DNA of 34,582 nucleotides from an uncultured Prevotella sp. (GCA_900546575.1 URDM01000024.1:1-34582), one strand, 5' to 3'; counted from the first letter of the stretch, positions 24,450 through 33,417 are shown. Made by a program: numbers and translations. Notes: generated by a model not told the origin, from the sequence alone.

Positions 24450-25592
24450 ATGAGATATCCAGTAGGAATACAGAATTTCGAGAAACTGAGAAAAGACAAG
24501 TTCTTGTATGTCGATAAGACGAAGTTGATATATCGTCTTGTTGACGAGGGACAGTATTATTTTCTTAGCCGTCCAAGGAGATTTGGTAAAAGTCTGCTAA
24601 TATCTACTCTTGAAGCTTACTTCAGCGGAAAGAAAGAACTCTTCGAGGGGCTTGCTATATACGATTTGGAGCAAGATTGGTTCGAATATTCCATCCTTCA
24701 CATCGACTTGAATACAGCCAATTTCAGAGAAAGTGGCAGTCTGTATGCAATACTCAACGATTATCTATGCAATTGGGAGAAGAAATATGGCAAGTCTGAG
24801 TCGGAAACAACACTCGCTCTACGCTTCAAGGGAGTTGTAGAGCGTGCTGCCCAAAAGAAAGGACGCAATGTGGTGATTCTTGTCGACGAATACGACAAAC
24901 CTATTTTGCAGACCTTTCACGATAAGGAATTGCAGGAGAACTATCGTAACGAGTTGAAGGCATTCTACTCTGTATTGAAAACTCAGGACAAATATATCCG
25001 ATTTGCATTCCTTACGGGTGTAACTAAGTTTGGCAAGGTGAGCGTGTTCAGCGACCTCAACAATCTTATGGACATCTCTATGGACAGTCGCTTTATCAGT
25101 ATCTGCGGTATAACGGAGAAGGAACTGAAGGCTAATTTCAAAGAGGGAATAGCAGAACTGAGCGATGCTACCGGTAAGACCGAAGAGGAGACACTTGAAG
25201 AGCTGAGGATTAATTATGATGGGTATCATTTTAAGTCTGGCAGCATAGGAATATATAACCCATATAGTGTTCTGAACACAATGTCAAAGTTGGAGTATGA
25301 TGCATATTGGTTTGAAACCGGTACACCAACATTCCTTGTAGAACTCTTAAAGCTTCATCATTACGAGTTGGAGAACCTTACAAAGGAGCAGATATCTGCC
25401 GACGTTATAAACAGCGTTGATTCGATGTCTACCAATCCTATTCCTATGATATATCAGAGTGGTTATCTTACTATAAAAGGTTACGACGAGCGTTTCAAGA
25501 AATACCGGCTTGGTTTTCCCAACAAGGAAGTGGAAGAAGGTTTTCTTAATTTTCTTTTGCCGTTATATACATCGGCAGGTGGTAATAAATAA
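24450..25592 (+). CDS. AAA-ATPase-like protein, nuclease domain missing (first copy)
   Basis: 380 residues of the family that joins an AAA-ATPase-like domain (PF09820) to a C-terminal PD-(D/E)XK nuclease (DUF1703), usually about 520 residues. The ATPase is complete: N-terminal VGIQNFEKLRKDKFLYVDKT, P-loop-like SRPRRFGKSLL (40-50), Walker B ILVDEYD (143-149) and the TGVTKFGKVSVFSDLNNL sensor-like segment. The protein stops just after LGFPNKEVEEGFLNFLLPLY, where the linker to the nuclease begins, ending with TSAGGNK. The nuclease is therefore absent, and the protein is either an inactive relic or a free ATPase. It begins 48 bp after the exporter, with a second copy 14 bp downstream. Function of the family is poorly known; it is often multi-copy in Bacteroidetes. 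Confidence 0.88.
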   Translation: MRYPVGIQNFEKLRKDKFLYVDKTKLIYRLVDEGQYYFLSRPRRFGKSLLISTLEAYFSGKKELFEGLAIYDLEQDWFEYSILHIDLNTANFRESGSLYAILNDYLCNWEKKYGKSESETTLALRFKGVVERAAQKKGRNVVILVDEYDKPILQTFHDKELQENYRNELKAFYSVLKTQDKYIRFAFLTGVTKFGKVSVFSDLNNLMDISMDSRFISICGITEKELKANFKEGIAELSDATGKTEEETLEELRINYDGYHFKSGSIGIYNPYSVLNTMSKLEYDAYWFETGTPTFLVELLKLHHYELENLTKEQISADVINSVDSMSTNPIPMIYQSGYLTIKGYDERFKKYRLGFPNKEVEEGFLNFLLPLYTSAGGNK

Positions 25593-25606
25593 AAAGTAAT
25601 AAAGAC

Positions 25607-26719
25607 ATGCAAGAAAGAAGATTGCCGTTAGGCATACAGGACTTTGAGGAGCTGCGTAAGGGAAACTATCTTTACGTGGACAAGACCGATATGGTGTGGG
25701 CTGTGGCTAACAACCGCAAATACAACTACCTCAGTCGCCCTCGTCGTTTCGGCAAATCACTTTTTGCGTCTACTTTGAAATGCTATTTCGAAGGCAGAAA
25801 GGAATTGTTTGATGGCCTCAAGATAATGTCCATTGAAAAAGAATGGATTGTGCGTCCAGTCATATATTTAAGTATGAGTTTAGGAGGCTCTGATGCTCAA
25901 TCGTTGAAGGAATATCTCAATGAACGTTTGGGTTATTACGAGTCTGTATATGGAAAGGTACAATCCGAGCAATCATTGGGCAATCGTTTTAATGGTGTGA
26001 TTCGTCGTGCGTACGAAAAGTCTGGAGTACAGATAGCTGTAATAGTAGACGAGTATGACGTGCCGTTGCAGCATACGTACGATACAGAACAGCATGAGGA
26101 ATGTCGAACTATATATCGTGATTTCTTTACGGGGTTGAAAGATTTTGGCTATTGTATAAAATGTGTCTTCATAACAGGCATTACTAAGTTTACGCAGATA
26201 AGCCTGTTTAGTACTTTGAATACTATTGCCAATATAAGCTTTGACGAATCGTTGGCTGCTGTTTGCGGTATCACGTATAGTGAATTGACAGACAATTTTC
26301 AGATTGAGATAAAGAGATTGGCTGACAAATGCAATATGAGCGAAGAGGCGACAATCAATGAGATGCAATCCTTGTACGACGGTTATCACTTTGCCTCCAA
26401 CATGTTGAATGTGTACAATCCCTATAGTGTGTTGTCGGCATTCTCTCGTGGACGTCTTAATTCTTATTGGATAGCATCAGGTTCTAACGAGATGTTATTT
26501 AAGGTGTTGAAGAAGTTCGCCAAGGATATCCCCATGCTCGATGGTTGTCTTATTGATGCCGACTATCTGGAAGAGAGCGATGTGAATATGATTGACCCGA
26601 AGCTGTTCCTCTATCAAGCGGGCTATCTGACAATAAAGTCAGTAGATGGTAATACTTATGTATTGGGCTATCCGAATCGTGAGGTGAAGAAGGCTGTTCA
26701 AAACTCGACATTACGCTGA
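25607..26719 (+). CDS. AAA-ATPase-like protein, internally deleted and frameshifted (second copy)
   Basis: 370 residues, the same family as the preceding gene but clearly diverged, so not a recent duplication. N-terminal LGIQDFEELRKGNYLYVDKT, P-loop-like SRPRRFGKSLF (43-53) and Walker B VIVDEYD (145-151) are intact. After VLGYPNREVKKAV the frame runs into QNSTLR and stops at 26719. The expected C-terminal end of a full-length member is readable just downstream in another frame at 26700-26810 (YADSYAASDKRVICLALEFG, then RDSRGLERWAVI and stop). The middle of the nuclease domain, by family length about 130 residues, has been deleted with loss of frame. Best viewed as a pseudogene whose ATPase part may still be made. 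Confidence 0.85.
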   Translation: MQERRLPLGIQDFEELRKGNYLYVDKTDMVWAVANNRKYNYLSRPRRFGKSLFASTLKCYFEGRKELFDGLKIMSIEKEWIVRPVIYLSMSLGGSDAQSLKEYLNERLGYYESVYGKVQSEQSLGNRFNGVIRRAYEKSGVQIAVIVDEYDVPLQHTYDTEQHEECRTIYRDFFTGLKDFGYCIKCVFITGITKFTQISLFSTLNTIANISFDESLAAVCGITYSELTDNFQIEIKRLADKCNMSEEATINEMQSLYDGYHFASNMLNVYNPYSVLSAFSRGRLNSYWIASGSNEMLFKVLKKFAKDIPMLDGCLIDADYLEESDVNMIDPKLFLYQAGYLTIKSVDGNTYVLGYPNREVKKAVQNSTLR

Positions 26720-26810
26720 CTCTTATGCTGCTTCTGATAAAAGAGTGATTTGTTTGGCTCTTGAATTCGGAAGAGATAGCAGAGGACTGGAACGATGGGC
26801 TGTCATATAA
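26700..26810 (+). pseudogene. C-terminal remnant of the second AAA-ATPase/PD-(D/E)XK gene
   Basis: In the frame starting at 26700 the translation contains YADSYAASDKRVICLALEFG followed by RDSRGLERWAVI and TAA (26808-26810). This fits the usual end of the family (a Y-A-D-x-Y helix, a short beta strand and a closing ERW motif). It has no start and overlaps the last codons of the upstream frame. Confidence 0.7.
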
Positions 26811-26943
26811 TAAAAAAGTATGTAAACAAGCCAAAGAACGCGTCGGGGCATTGCAAAGGTAATAATTGGCGCAAGGGAAAGCAAGGGAAAGATAATAATG
26901 AAGTATAATAGCCGTTAGTTATAGCGGTTGATAATAAAATAAA
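26811..26943 (+). other. Spacer before the polysaccharide cassette
   Basis: 133 bp with no gene. It contains an adjacent duplicate GCAAGGGAAA (26871-26880 and 26881-26890) and marks the change to AT-rich sequence. No consensus promoter is seen on the plus strand; a TACCTTTG box on the minus strand (26856-26863) faces away from wzz and has no obvious gene to serve. Confidence 0.5.
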
Positions 26944-27972
26944 ATGGTAGAAAATAATAGTAAAGTTATAGATTTGAAATTGGTATTAAAGAGAATAATG
27001 GCAAATAAGAAGTTATTTGCCATACTGATACCGATTGTATTTTTATGTTCGTGTCTTTATATCGTAAGTGTACCGCGGTATTACTCCACAGAAACAAAGT
27101 TAGCTCCAGAGATAGAAAATTCCATGAGTTCAGGAACTTTGGGGTCTATTGCGTCTTCATTTGGATTTGATATGTCGCAGATGAATTCTACAGATGCTAT
27201 TACTCCGTTGCTTTATCCTGAATTATTGAAGGATAATAGTTTCGTGTTCAAATTCCTTCCTATTTCTGTAACAACTCAGGATGGGAAAATAAAGACAAAT
27301 TACTATGATTATTTGACGAAATATAATAAAGTATCGCCAATTTCAAAGTTGTTCAGTTCTGTACAAAAACAAGAGAATCTACCTGATAAACAGACAAATC
27401 CATATGATTTGACTGCCGAACAGGATAAGGTGTTTTCTGCGATAAGAGATGACATCAAATTTGTCGTAGACAGTAAAACTGGGGTAATAACAATTTCCGT
27501 TAAGTCTCAAGACCCATTGGTATGTAAAATATTGGCTGATTCAGTACGGGGTATATTGCAGCAATATATAACATCTTATCGTACTAATAAGGCACGAGCA
27601 GATGTTGAATATTATAAATCGCTTGTTACTAAGGCAAAGGCAAATTATGAGAAGGCTCGTCAATTATATGGTAGTTTTTCTGATTCCAATGCCGATGTAA
27701 TTCTTGAGAGTGTTCGTTTAAAGCAGAACGATCTTGAGAATGATATGCAGTTAAAGTTCAATACATACAGTCAACTTAATCAGCAACTACAGGCTGCTAT
27801 AGCAAAACTACAAGAGAAGACGCCTGCTTTTACAACATTAAAGGGAGCTGCCGTTCCTATTAAGCCTGCAGGTCCGAAGCGAATGATATTCGTTTTGTCT
27901 ATGGTTTGTGTAGCTTTTGTAATAGGAACGTTGTGGACACTGAGAAAGGATATTCCGAAATTGTTTGTTTAA
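26944..27972 (+). CDS. wzz: Wzz-family chain length determinant / polysaccharide co-polymerase
   Basis: 342 residues with the polysaccharide co-polymerase layout: a cytoplasmic N-terminus, TM1 (about 24-44), a long periplasmic region including a coiled-coil stretch (about 215-295, KSLVTKAKANYEKARQLYG onward), a Pro-containing segment (AAVPIKPAGPKRM) and TM2 (about 315-333). No kinase domain follows TM2, so it resembles Wzz or the membrane half of a Wzc-type system. It would set chain length with Wzy and couple to the exporter at 21816. It opens the AT-rich, tightly packed cassette; the next start is 7 bp after its stop. Confidence 0.9.
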   Translation: MVENNSKVIDLKLVLKRIMANKKLFAILIPIVFLCSCLYIVSVPRYYSTETKLAPEIENSMSSGTLGSIASSFGFDMSQMNSTDAITPLLYPELLKDNSFVFKFLPISVTTQDGKIKTNYYDYLTKYNKVSPISKLFSSVQKQENLPDKQTNPYDLTAEQDKVFSAIRDDIKFVVDSKTGVITISVKSQDPLVCKILADSVRGILQQYITSYRTNKARADVEYYKSLVTKAKANYEKARQLYGSFSDSNADVILESVRLKQNDLENDMQLKFNTYSQLNQQLQAAIAKLQEKTPAFTTLKGAAVPIKPAGPKRMIFVLSMVCVAFVIGTLWTLRKDIPKLFV

Positions 27973-27979
27973 AATAGAT

Positions 27980-28885
27980 ATGGGTCAAAACTTGAGTTTT
28001 CTTACTATAGTCGGTATATTTGTCAAAAAAATGACAGGTATTAAGGATATATCTGCATTTAGAAAAGATGTCAAGAAAGTTGTTGGCAGTATAATCTATC
28101 ATAAAAAGTATAATGCAGATGATGTTGTGCGTGTAATGCAAGACATGGGCATGAAGAAAGGCTCTGTAGTGTGTATACATGCCGCAATGAAGGAATTCTA
28201 TAATTATCGTGGTACTGCACAGGAATTGATAGAAAAGATTCTTAATGTGATAACGCCTGAAGGAACATTACTTATGCCTGCTTATCCAAAGCGTGAGTGT
28301 ATATTTGATGAATCATTTGTTTTTGATGTCTATAACACGCCAACTTCCGCTGGTTATCTTGCAGAAACATTTAGAAAACACCCTGGTGTACGACGTAGCA
28401 TAAACGTTCAGCATTCGGTATGTGCCTGGGGAAAACATTCAGAATGGCTTATACGGGATCATCATAAAGGTGTAAATTGTTGGGATGAACATTCACCTTG
28501 GTATCGTATGACACAGTTAGATGCTCTTGTATTTACTTTAGGATTGCCTGCAAGTTATATCGGAACATTCGATCATTGTGTTGAGGGTCTTTTATATAAG
28601 GAACATCCTTATTGGAAACAGTTTCTAACAAAAACTTATACATTCAGATATTATAATGAAGAAGGTGAGGTTTGTTCCTATACCTGTCTTACAGGTGATA
28701 TAGACCGCAGAACCCACGAACAAGTGTTGATATCAAGAATGGGAAGTGCTTACAGAAAACGTCGAATCTCCAATCTGCTGATAAAGGAGTTTGATTCGAA
28801 AGCCTGTCTTCAAAAAATGTTGGATTTGGGACGACGTGGAATTACAATGTATTACGTACCATCACCTAAGAAATATAAGTTTTGA
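27980..28885 (+). CDS. AAC(3)-family N-acetyltransferase in polysaccharide locus
   Basis: 301 residues from the ATG at 27980; a TTG at 27965 in the same frame would overlap wzz and is less likely. It belongs to the aminoglycoside 3-N-acetyltransferase (AAC(3)/YokD) family: GSVVCIHAAMKEF (61-73), ITPEGTLLMPAYP (91-103) and the segment FRKHPGVRRSINVQHSVCAWG (131-151) with the probable catalytic H145. Family members in polysaccharide loci are thought to acylate amino sugars rather than confer drug resistance, and the setting between wzz and wzx supports that. It would be a cytoplasmic, acyl-CoA-dependent enzyme. The stop overlaps the TTG start of the next gene (TTGA), suggesting translational coupling. 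Confidence 0.85.
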   Translation: MGQNLSFLTIVGIFVKKMTGIKDISAFRKDVKKVVGSIIYHKKYNADDVVRVMQDMGMKKGSVVCIHAAMKEFYNYRGTAQELIEKILNVITPEGTLLMPAYPKRECIFDESFVFDVYNTPTSAGYLAETFRKHPGVRRSINVQHSVCAWGKHSEWLIRDHHKGVNCWDEHSPWYRMTQLDALVFTLGLPASYIGTFDHCVEGLLYKEHPYWKQFLTKTYTFRYYNEEGEVCSYTCLTGDIDRRTHEQVLISRMGSAYRKRRISNLLIKEFDSKACLQKMLDLGRRGITMYYVPSPKKYKF

Positions 28886-30201
28886 ATAACTATTTAAGTA
28901 AACTGCGTGGCCAGTCTTTATTGGTAAATACAGCCAAATTGTCGGTCAGTAATATAATAATGTATGTGTTGCCTATAATAGTGACACCTATATTGTCGCG
29001 TCTATACGGACCTGCTGCATTTGGTGAATGGGGCATATTTTCTTCATTAACATCAATTGTAGCCATTGTTATGTTCTTAAGCATAGATAACATTATAGTC
29101 AAGGCAGAGGAGGATGAACTTGGAAATTTATTGGTACTATGTGGAGGAATAGGTCTAATGGCAATATCTATTTTATGTGTAGCCTTTGCTTTGTTTGATA
29201 TATATGACAGCGGTTTTTGTTATATGATTATAACATATATGCTGGCATATTTTGTCTATACAATTGTTTATAATTTAAATAACAGATATGGAAATTATTC
29301 TAAATTGGCTGTATCGAATGTTCTACAAGGGGCGACACAGGCTATTGCCAGAATTTCTTTAGGTGTTTTTTTTCTTGGAGTTATAAATGGACTTGTATGT
29401 GGAACGATATTGGCTGAAATAATAACTTCTTTATTTTTGTGTTTTTACCTATTCAAGATAGATACTCGCAAGTGGGCTACTGTTACTAAGAAAGGTGTAA
29501 AGACCCTGTTGGTTAAGTATCGAAAGTTTCCACTTTATGATGCACCGTCAAACCTTCTTGCGTTCTCAACGTTGAATTTGCCTATTATAATTCTTGCTGG
29601 TACATATAGTAAGTCAAGTATAGGTTGTTTTTCTATTGTTTTGCAGTTGCTACTTCTGCCAATGTCATTGGTAGGATCAGCAATGGGTAAGGTGTATTAT
29701 CAAGAACTATGTAGTGCTGCAGGTGACAGTAAGCGTATAGAGAAAATGTCAGAGTCAATTCTTAATATACTATTGATTGTTTCTGTAATTCCAATGTTGT
29801 TGCTGTGTTGCGGTGGAGACTATTTGGTTGTGCTGTTTCTTGGTGAGAGTTGGAGTACAGCAGGACATGTCGCTTTGATATTGTCGTTGTGGTCTTTTCC
29901 TGTTATCTTGACACAACCTTTATTGCCGTTGTTTAGGGCTTATAATATCCAGAATGTGCTATTGCGTTATGATATATTGTATTTTATTGGAGGAATAGGT
30001 AGCTTGTTATTATGTTGCCATTGTTCATGTAGTATGTTTACGACTCTTATTGTCTATGCTGCAATATGTGCATTGGTAAAGTTCGCCCTCTTTCGCAAAA
30101 TGGCAAGTATAGTTAATTATAATTTGTTTAATCATCGTATGGCATTATCTGTATGGGTGTTTGCTGTATGTATTTTGGTCGTACGACTGGTGTTATTATG
30201 A
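28882..30201 (+). CDS. wzx: Wzx-type oligosaccharide flippase
   Basis: 439 residues starting at TTG, which overlaps the previous stop by 4 nt (TTGA). Starting at the next Met (residue 27) would cut into the conserved N-terminus (AKLSVSNIIMYVLPIIVTPI). About 12 transmembrane helices and the motif LSRLYGPAAFGEWGIFSSL place it in the polysaccharide transport (PST/MATE-like) family. It moves undecaprenyl-linked repeat units to the periplasmic face for polymerisation by Wzy. It ends in an ATGA overlap with the polymerase gene. Confidence 0.92.
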   Translation: MNNYLSKLRGQSLLVNTAKLSVSNIIMYVLPIIVTPILSRLYGPAAFGEWGIFSSLTSIVAIVMFLSIDNIIVKAEEDELGNLLVLCGGIGLMAISILCVAFALFDIYDSGFCYMIITYMLAYFVYTIVYNLNNRYGNYSKLAVSNVLQGATQAIARISLGVFFLGVINGLVCGTILAEIITSLFLCFYLFKIDTRKWATVTKKGVKTLLVKYRKFPLYDAPSNLLAFSTLNLPIIILAGTYSKSSIGCFSIVLQLLLLPMSLVGSAMGKVYYQELCSAAGDSKRIEKMSESILNILLIVSVIPMLLLCCGGDYLVVLFLGESWSTAGHVALILSLWSFPVILTQPLLPLFRAYNIQNVLLRYDILYFIGGIGSLLLCCHCSCSMFTTLIVYAAICALVKFALFRKMASIVNYNLFNHRMALSVWVFAVCILVVRLVLL

Positions 30202-31502
30202 AAAAAGCACTTTCTTATATATTGTCTGCTGATTGTCTTTCAGGCAAGCTTATGCTGGCGTGTATATATGCGTTGGCATACGACTTTATGTATGAAAATT
30301 TTGTCTATAAACTGTTCAGCTATATTGGCAACATGGATTATGTTGAGATGGGTGTGGAGAATCGTGTCCTGTGGATATTGCTTTCCGTATTGCCATTTGC
30401 TGCATACAAAGGTCTGACTAAGATTTCTTCTTTCTTTTCATTGTTCCTCTATTTGTTTGTGTATCTGCCTTTTGTCCACGCCATATTTGTGGCGTATAAT
30501 ATCAGTCAATTGCAGATTTACTCTTATTGTCTTGCAATGATGGTCATTATGATATCGCTGTTTAAGTTAGGTGGTGAATGGACATTGTTGCGTGATATTG
30601 TAGTGAAACCACAAGTGTCATTACGAACAATAGAAATTATCACTTTGGTCTTGACTCTTTTATATGTTGCAATAGCGCATAATTCTATGCATTTTGTTAA
30701 TATATTTACACAGTCAGGAGATATGTATGCTTATCGTGCACAAAATTCAGAAGCTGAGTCTCTTGGAGGTATTGCCTATGTTCAAGGTTGGTTGTTTGGC
30801 GCTTTCTATCCGTTCTTGTTGGTTAGTTATCTTAGGATGAAGAGACGAAAGATGGCTTTGTTACCTTTGATAGGATATTTCCTGCTGTTTGCGGTAGACA
30901 TGCAGAAGATGACATTTCTTATGCCATTTGCTTTAATATTTATGTATTATGTCATTTCGCTAAATGAAGAAAAAATATGCAATTATCTGCATTCCTTCAT
31001 GATGGTGTGTATATTAATACTATCATTGGTGCTATATATCTTTCAAGATGATGAGATTGTGTTTACTTTAGCTGCTATCGTCTTGTTGCGTACTGTATGC
31101 GTTGCAGGCTGGCTTACTCAGTTCTATATTCACTTCTTTAATGAGAATCCGTACACATACTATTCGCACATTAATATTGTTAATTATATTACCGAAGCAT
31201 ACCCATACTCAGAGCCATTGGGAAAAGTTGTAGCTTATGGTAGCCAGAATGCCAATGCTAATTTTTTCCTTACCGATGGTGTTGCGGCTTGTGGTTTGGT
31301 TGGTATAATAATAATAGGAGTCTTCTTTACTGTAATTCTGATGCTCATCAATTCAATATCAGCAAGATACAAGAAATCAGATATGTTTATTATGTTTATG
31401 CCTACTATAGCATATTTTCTGAATGTCTCATTGTTCACAACCATGTTGTCAAATGGATTGTTGATATTGATGTTATTGGTAGTATGTGCTAAAGAAAAAT
31501 AA
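30198..31502 (+). CDS. wzy: Wzy-type polysaccharide polymerase
   Basis: 434 residues from ATG 30198, which overlaps the wzx stop (ATGA); an earlier ATG at 30153 would run inside wzx. Highly hydrophobic, with about ten or more transmembrane segments and a larger loop near residues 180-205 (TQSGDMYAYRAQNSEAES), as in Wzy and EpsG polymerases, which share little sequence. Between flippase and glycosyltransferase genes it is the only candidate to polymerise repeat units in the periplasm. The assignment rests on topology and position more than on motifs. Confidence 0.8.
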   Translation: MKKALSYILSADCLSGKLMLACIYALAYDFMYENFVYKLFSYIGNMDYVEMGVENRVLWILLSVLPFAAYKGLTKISSFFSLFLYLFVYLPFVHAIFVAYNISQLQIYSYCLAMMVIMISLFKLGGEWTLLRDIVVKPQVSLRTIEIITLVLTLLYVAIAHNSMHFVNIFTQSGDMYAYRAQNSEAESLGGIAYVQGWLFGAFYPFLLVSYLRMKRRKMALLPLIGYFLLFAVDMQKMTFLMPFALIFMYYVISLNEEKICNYLHSFMMVCILILSLVLYIFQDDEIVFTLAAIVLLRTVCVAGWLTQFYIHFFNENPYTYYSHINIVNYITEAYPYSEPLGKVVAYGSQNANANFFLTDGVAACGLVGIIIIGVFFTVILMLINSISARYKKSDMFIMFMPTIAYFLNVSLFTTMLSNGLLILMLLVVCAKEK

Positions 31503-31514
31503 ATACACATAGAA

Positions 31515-32642
31515 ATGAAACAATATAAGAAAAATAAAAGACTTTGCTTTATTTTTAATATAGGTCCACACTATCGTTTTCCTATATTCAAGGCTATAGA
31601 TGATAGATTTATGTCAAGTTTTTATTTTGGCGACCATATGCGTCTGCCAATAAAAACTTTTGATTATAATGCTTTGAAAGGATATGTGACTACATTGAAT
31701 AACCGCTTTATACGAAACTTCTATTGGCAATCCAAATCGTTAAGGCTTGTGTTCGGAAATTATGATATGTATTTTATGGATGGTGAGCCTTATAGTTTGT
31801 CATCTTGGCTTTTACTCCTTTTATGCAGAATATTGGGCAAGCAGACTGTGGCGTGGACACATGGATGGTATGGCAGAGAAGGGTTTGTAAAGAGGCTTAT
31901 AAAGCGTCTTTACTATTCGTTATATACAAAGTTGATGGTATACAATGAGTATTCAATAAAGTTGATGGAGAGAGAGGGTTTCAATCCTGATAAGATGTAT
32001 TGTATTGCAAATTCACTTGATACCGACAAAGACCTGAAAATACGTTCGGAATTAAGTCCATCAAATATTTATCGTGATCATTTTAAGAATGATTGCCCGA
32101 CAATCATATATTGTGGACGAATTCAAAAATGGAAAAAATTGGATCTCGTACTTCGCTGTATAGCTCAATTCAAGTCAGAAGGTGTAATAGTAAACGCAGT
32201 CTTTTTAGGTAAGGATGTTGAAAATGTAGCACTTGATAAACTTGCTGAACGTCTTGGCATAGCAGACCAAACATGGTTGTACGGCCCTTGTTATGACGAA
32301 CGGATTATAGGAGAGATGTTCTTTAATGCCGATGTATGTTTGTCGCCAGGAAATGTTGGCTTAACAGCCATACATGCTTTGAGCTTTGGTTGTCCTGTTC
32401 TTACTCATGATGATTTTAAATATCAAAATCCAGAATTTGAAGCAATCATTCCAGGTGAAACTGGTGACTTTTTTAAAAAGGACAATATGGCAGACATGAA
32501 AGCCAAAATAGAATTATGGATAAATAAAGACGAAGAATCAAGAAATAAAACACGCATAAATGCGTTTAATGAAATAGATAGGAAGTGGAATATTTACTAT
32601 CAACTTGGAGTAATAGACAAAGTAGTAAATGATGAACAATAG
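31515..32642 (+). CDS. GT4-like glycosyltransferase
   Basis: 375 residues with the GT-B fold of family 4. The N-terminal domain runs to about 175 (AWTHGWYGREGFVKRLIKR, KLMVYNEYSIKLME), and the nucleotide-sugar domain begins near 195 with PTIIYCGRIQKWKKLDLVL, followed by LYGPCYDERIIGEMFFNADV and the donor-binding loop SPGNVGLTAIHALSFGCPVL. That loop holds GLTAIHA where a classical E-x7-E motif is expected, as in divergent members. It adds one sugar of the repeat unit in the cytoplasm; donor and linkage are unknown. It starts 12 bp after wzy, and its end overlaps the deacetylase start by 14 bp. Confidence 0.88.
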   Translation: MKQYKKNKRLCFIFNIGPHYRFPIFKAIDDRFMSSFYFGDHMRLPIKTFDYNALKGYVTTLNNRFIRNFYWQSKSLRLVFGNYDMYFMDGEPYSLSSWLLLLLCRILGKQTVAWTHGWYGREGFVKRLIKRLYYSLYTKLMVYNEYSIKLMEREGFNPDKMYCIANSLDTDKDLKIRSELSPSNIYRDHFKNDCPTIIYCGRIQKWKKLDLVLRCIAQFKSEGVIVNAVFLGKDVENVALDKLAERLGIADQTWLYGPCYDERIIGEMFFNADVCLSPGNVGLTAIHALSFGCPVLTHDDFKYQNPEFEAIIPGETGDFFKKDNMADMKAKIELWINKDEESRNKTRINAFNEIDRKWNIYYQLGVIDKVVNDEQ

Positions 32643-33417
32643 TAAGTTGTTTGTACTTAGAACGTGGCTTCGTGCCAGAGTGCTTGATGCGTTGGGGGGC
32701 TTCTCGGTTCCTCAACCTGGTATACATATTCTCAATGGTCACCGTATAGAGAAGAAGAGTGATGCTGATGCTTTCCGAAAAATGCTGACAGAGTTGTCTG
32801 AGAGTGTTACTTTTATACGAATAGAAGATGCTGTACGGATGATCATGGAGCGTCAACGCCCTTCCATACCTTTGGTGGCATTTACTTTTGACGATGGTTT
32901 TATGGACGATTATGATGTGTTTGCACCAATACTTGAGGAGTTTGGCACTAATGCGTTGTTCTTTATCAATCCTAACTATGTGGAGGGCGATGAGGACTAT
33001 ATCCAGAATTTTGACGATAATGTAGTGATGACACCTGACAAGCGTCCTATGCGATGGAACCATATATGTGAATTGTCAAAAAGAGGACATATCATAGGTG
33101 CGCATACCATGGACCATTATATGGTGAACTCCGACAATAAACAGATATTGGAGTATCAGATAAACACTTGTAAGGAAGTTATAGAGAATCATACTGGTGT
33201 GCCTTGTGATTATTTTGCATTTCCTTATGGCAAGTTGACTCAAGCCAACGACCTGTCTATCTCTATAGCATGTCAGAAATATAAATATGTATTTTCGCAG
33301 TCTGACTACAAACATTATTATTCTTTTGGTGGCAAGGTTATTAACCGTAGACATTTCGAACCGTTTTGGCCTATAGCCCATGTGAAATATTTTTTAAGTT
33401 GTAATAAGACGTATTAA
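32629..33417 (+). CDS. Polysaccharide deacetylase (CE4/NodB-like), cytoplasmic
   Basis: 262 residues with the NodB-homology motifs in order: TFDDGF (86-91) with the metal and base Asp pair, HTMDH (159-163) with the metal His residues, and FAFPYG (196-201). No signal peptide is seen, unlike secreted CE4 enzymes, so it probably acts in the cytoplasm on a lipid-linked or nucleotide sugar by removing an N- or O-acetyl group. Two adjacent ATG codons (32629 and 32632) could both serve as start. It overlaps both neighbours (14 nt upstream, 1 nt downstream as TAATG). With the AAC(3)-like enzyme it suggests a deacetylated and re-acylated amino sugar in the repeat unit. Confidence 0.88.
   Translation: MMNNSKLFVLRTWLRARVLDALGGFSVPQPGIHILNGHRIEKKSDADAFRKMLTELSESVTFIRIEDAVRMIMERQRPSIPLVAFTFDDGFMDDYDVFAPILEEFGTNALFFINPNYVEGDEDYIQNFDDNVVMTPDKRPMRWNHICELSKRGHIIGAHTMDHYMVNSDNKQILEYQINTCKEVIENHTGVPCDYFAFPYGKLTQANDLSISIACQKYKYVFSQSDYKHYYSFGGKVINRRHFEPFWPIAHVKYFLSCNKTY

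Noticed and set aside
24450..26719. ATPase pair considered as a two-gene phage-defence system
   Set aside because: Both are same-family copies lacking the effector nuclease and one carries a deletion scar; decay is the simpler explanation, so defence was not claimed.
27965..27979. TTG start for the AAC(3)-like protein
   Set aside because: It would overlap wzz by 8 nt and adds only five residues; the ATG at 27980 suits the spacing better.
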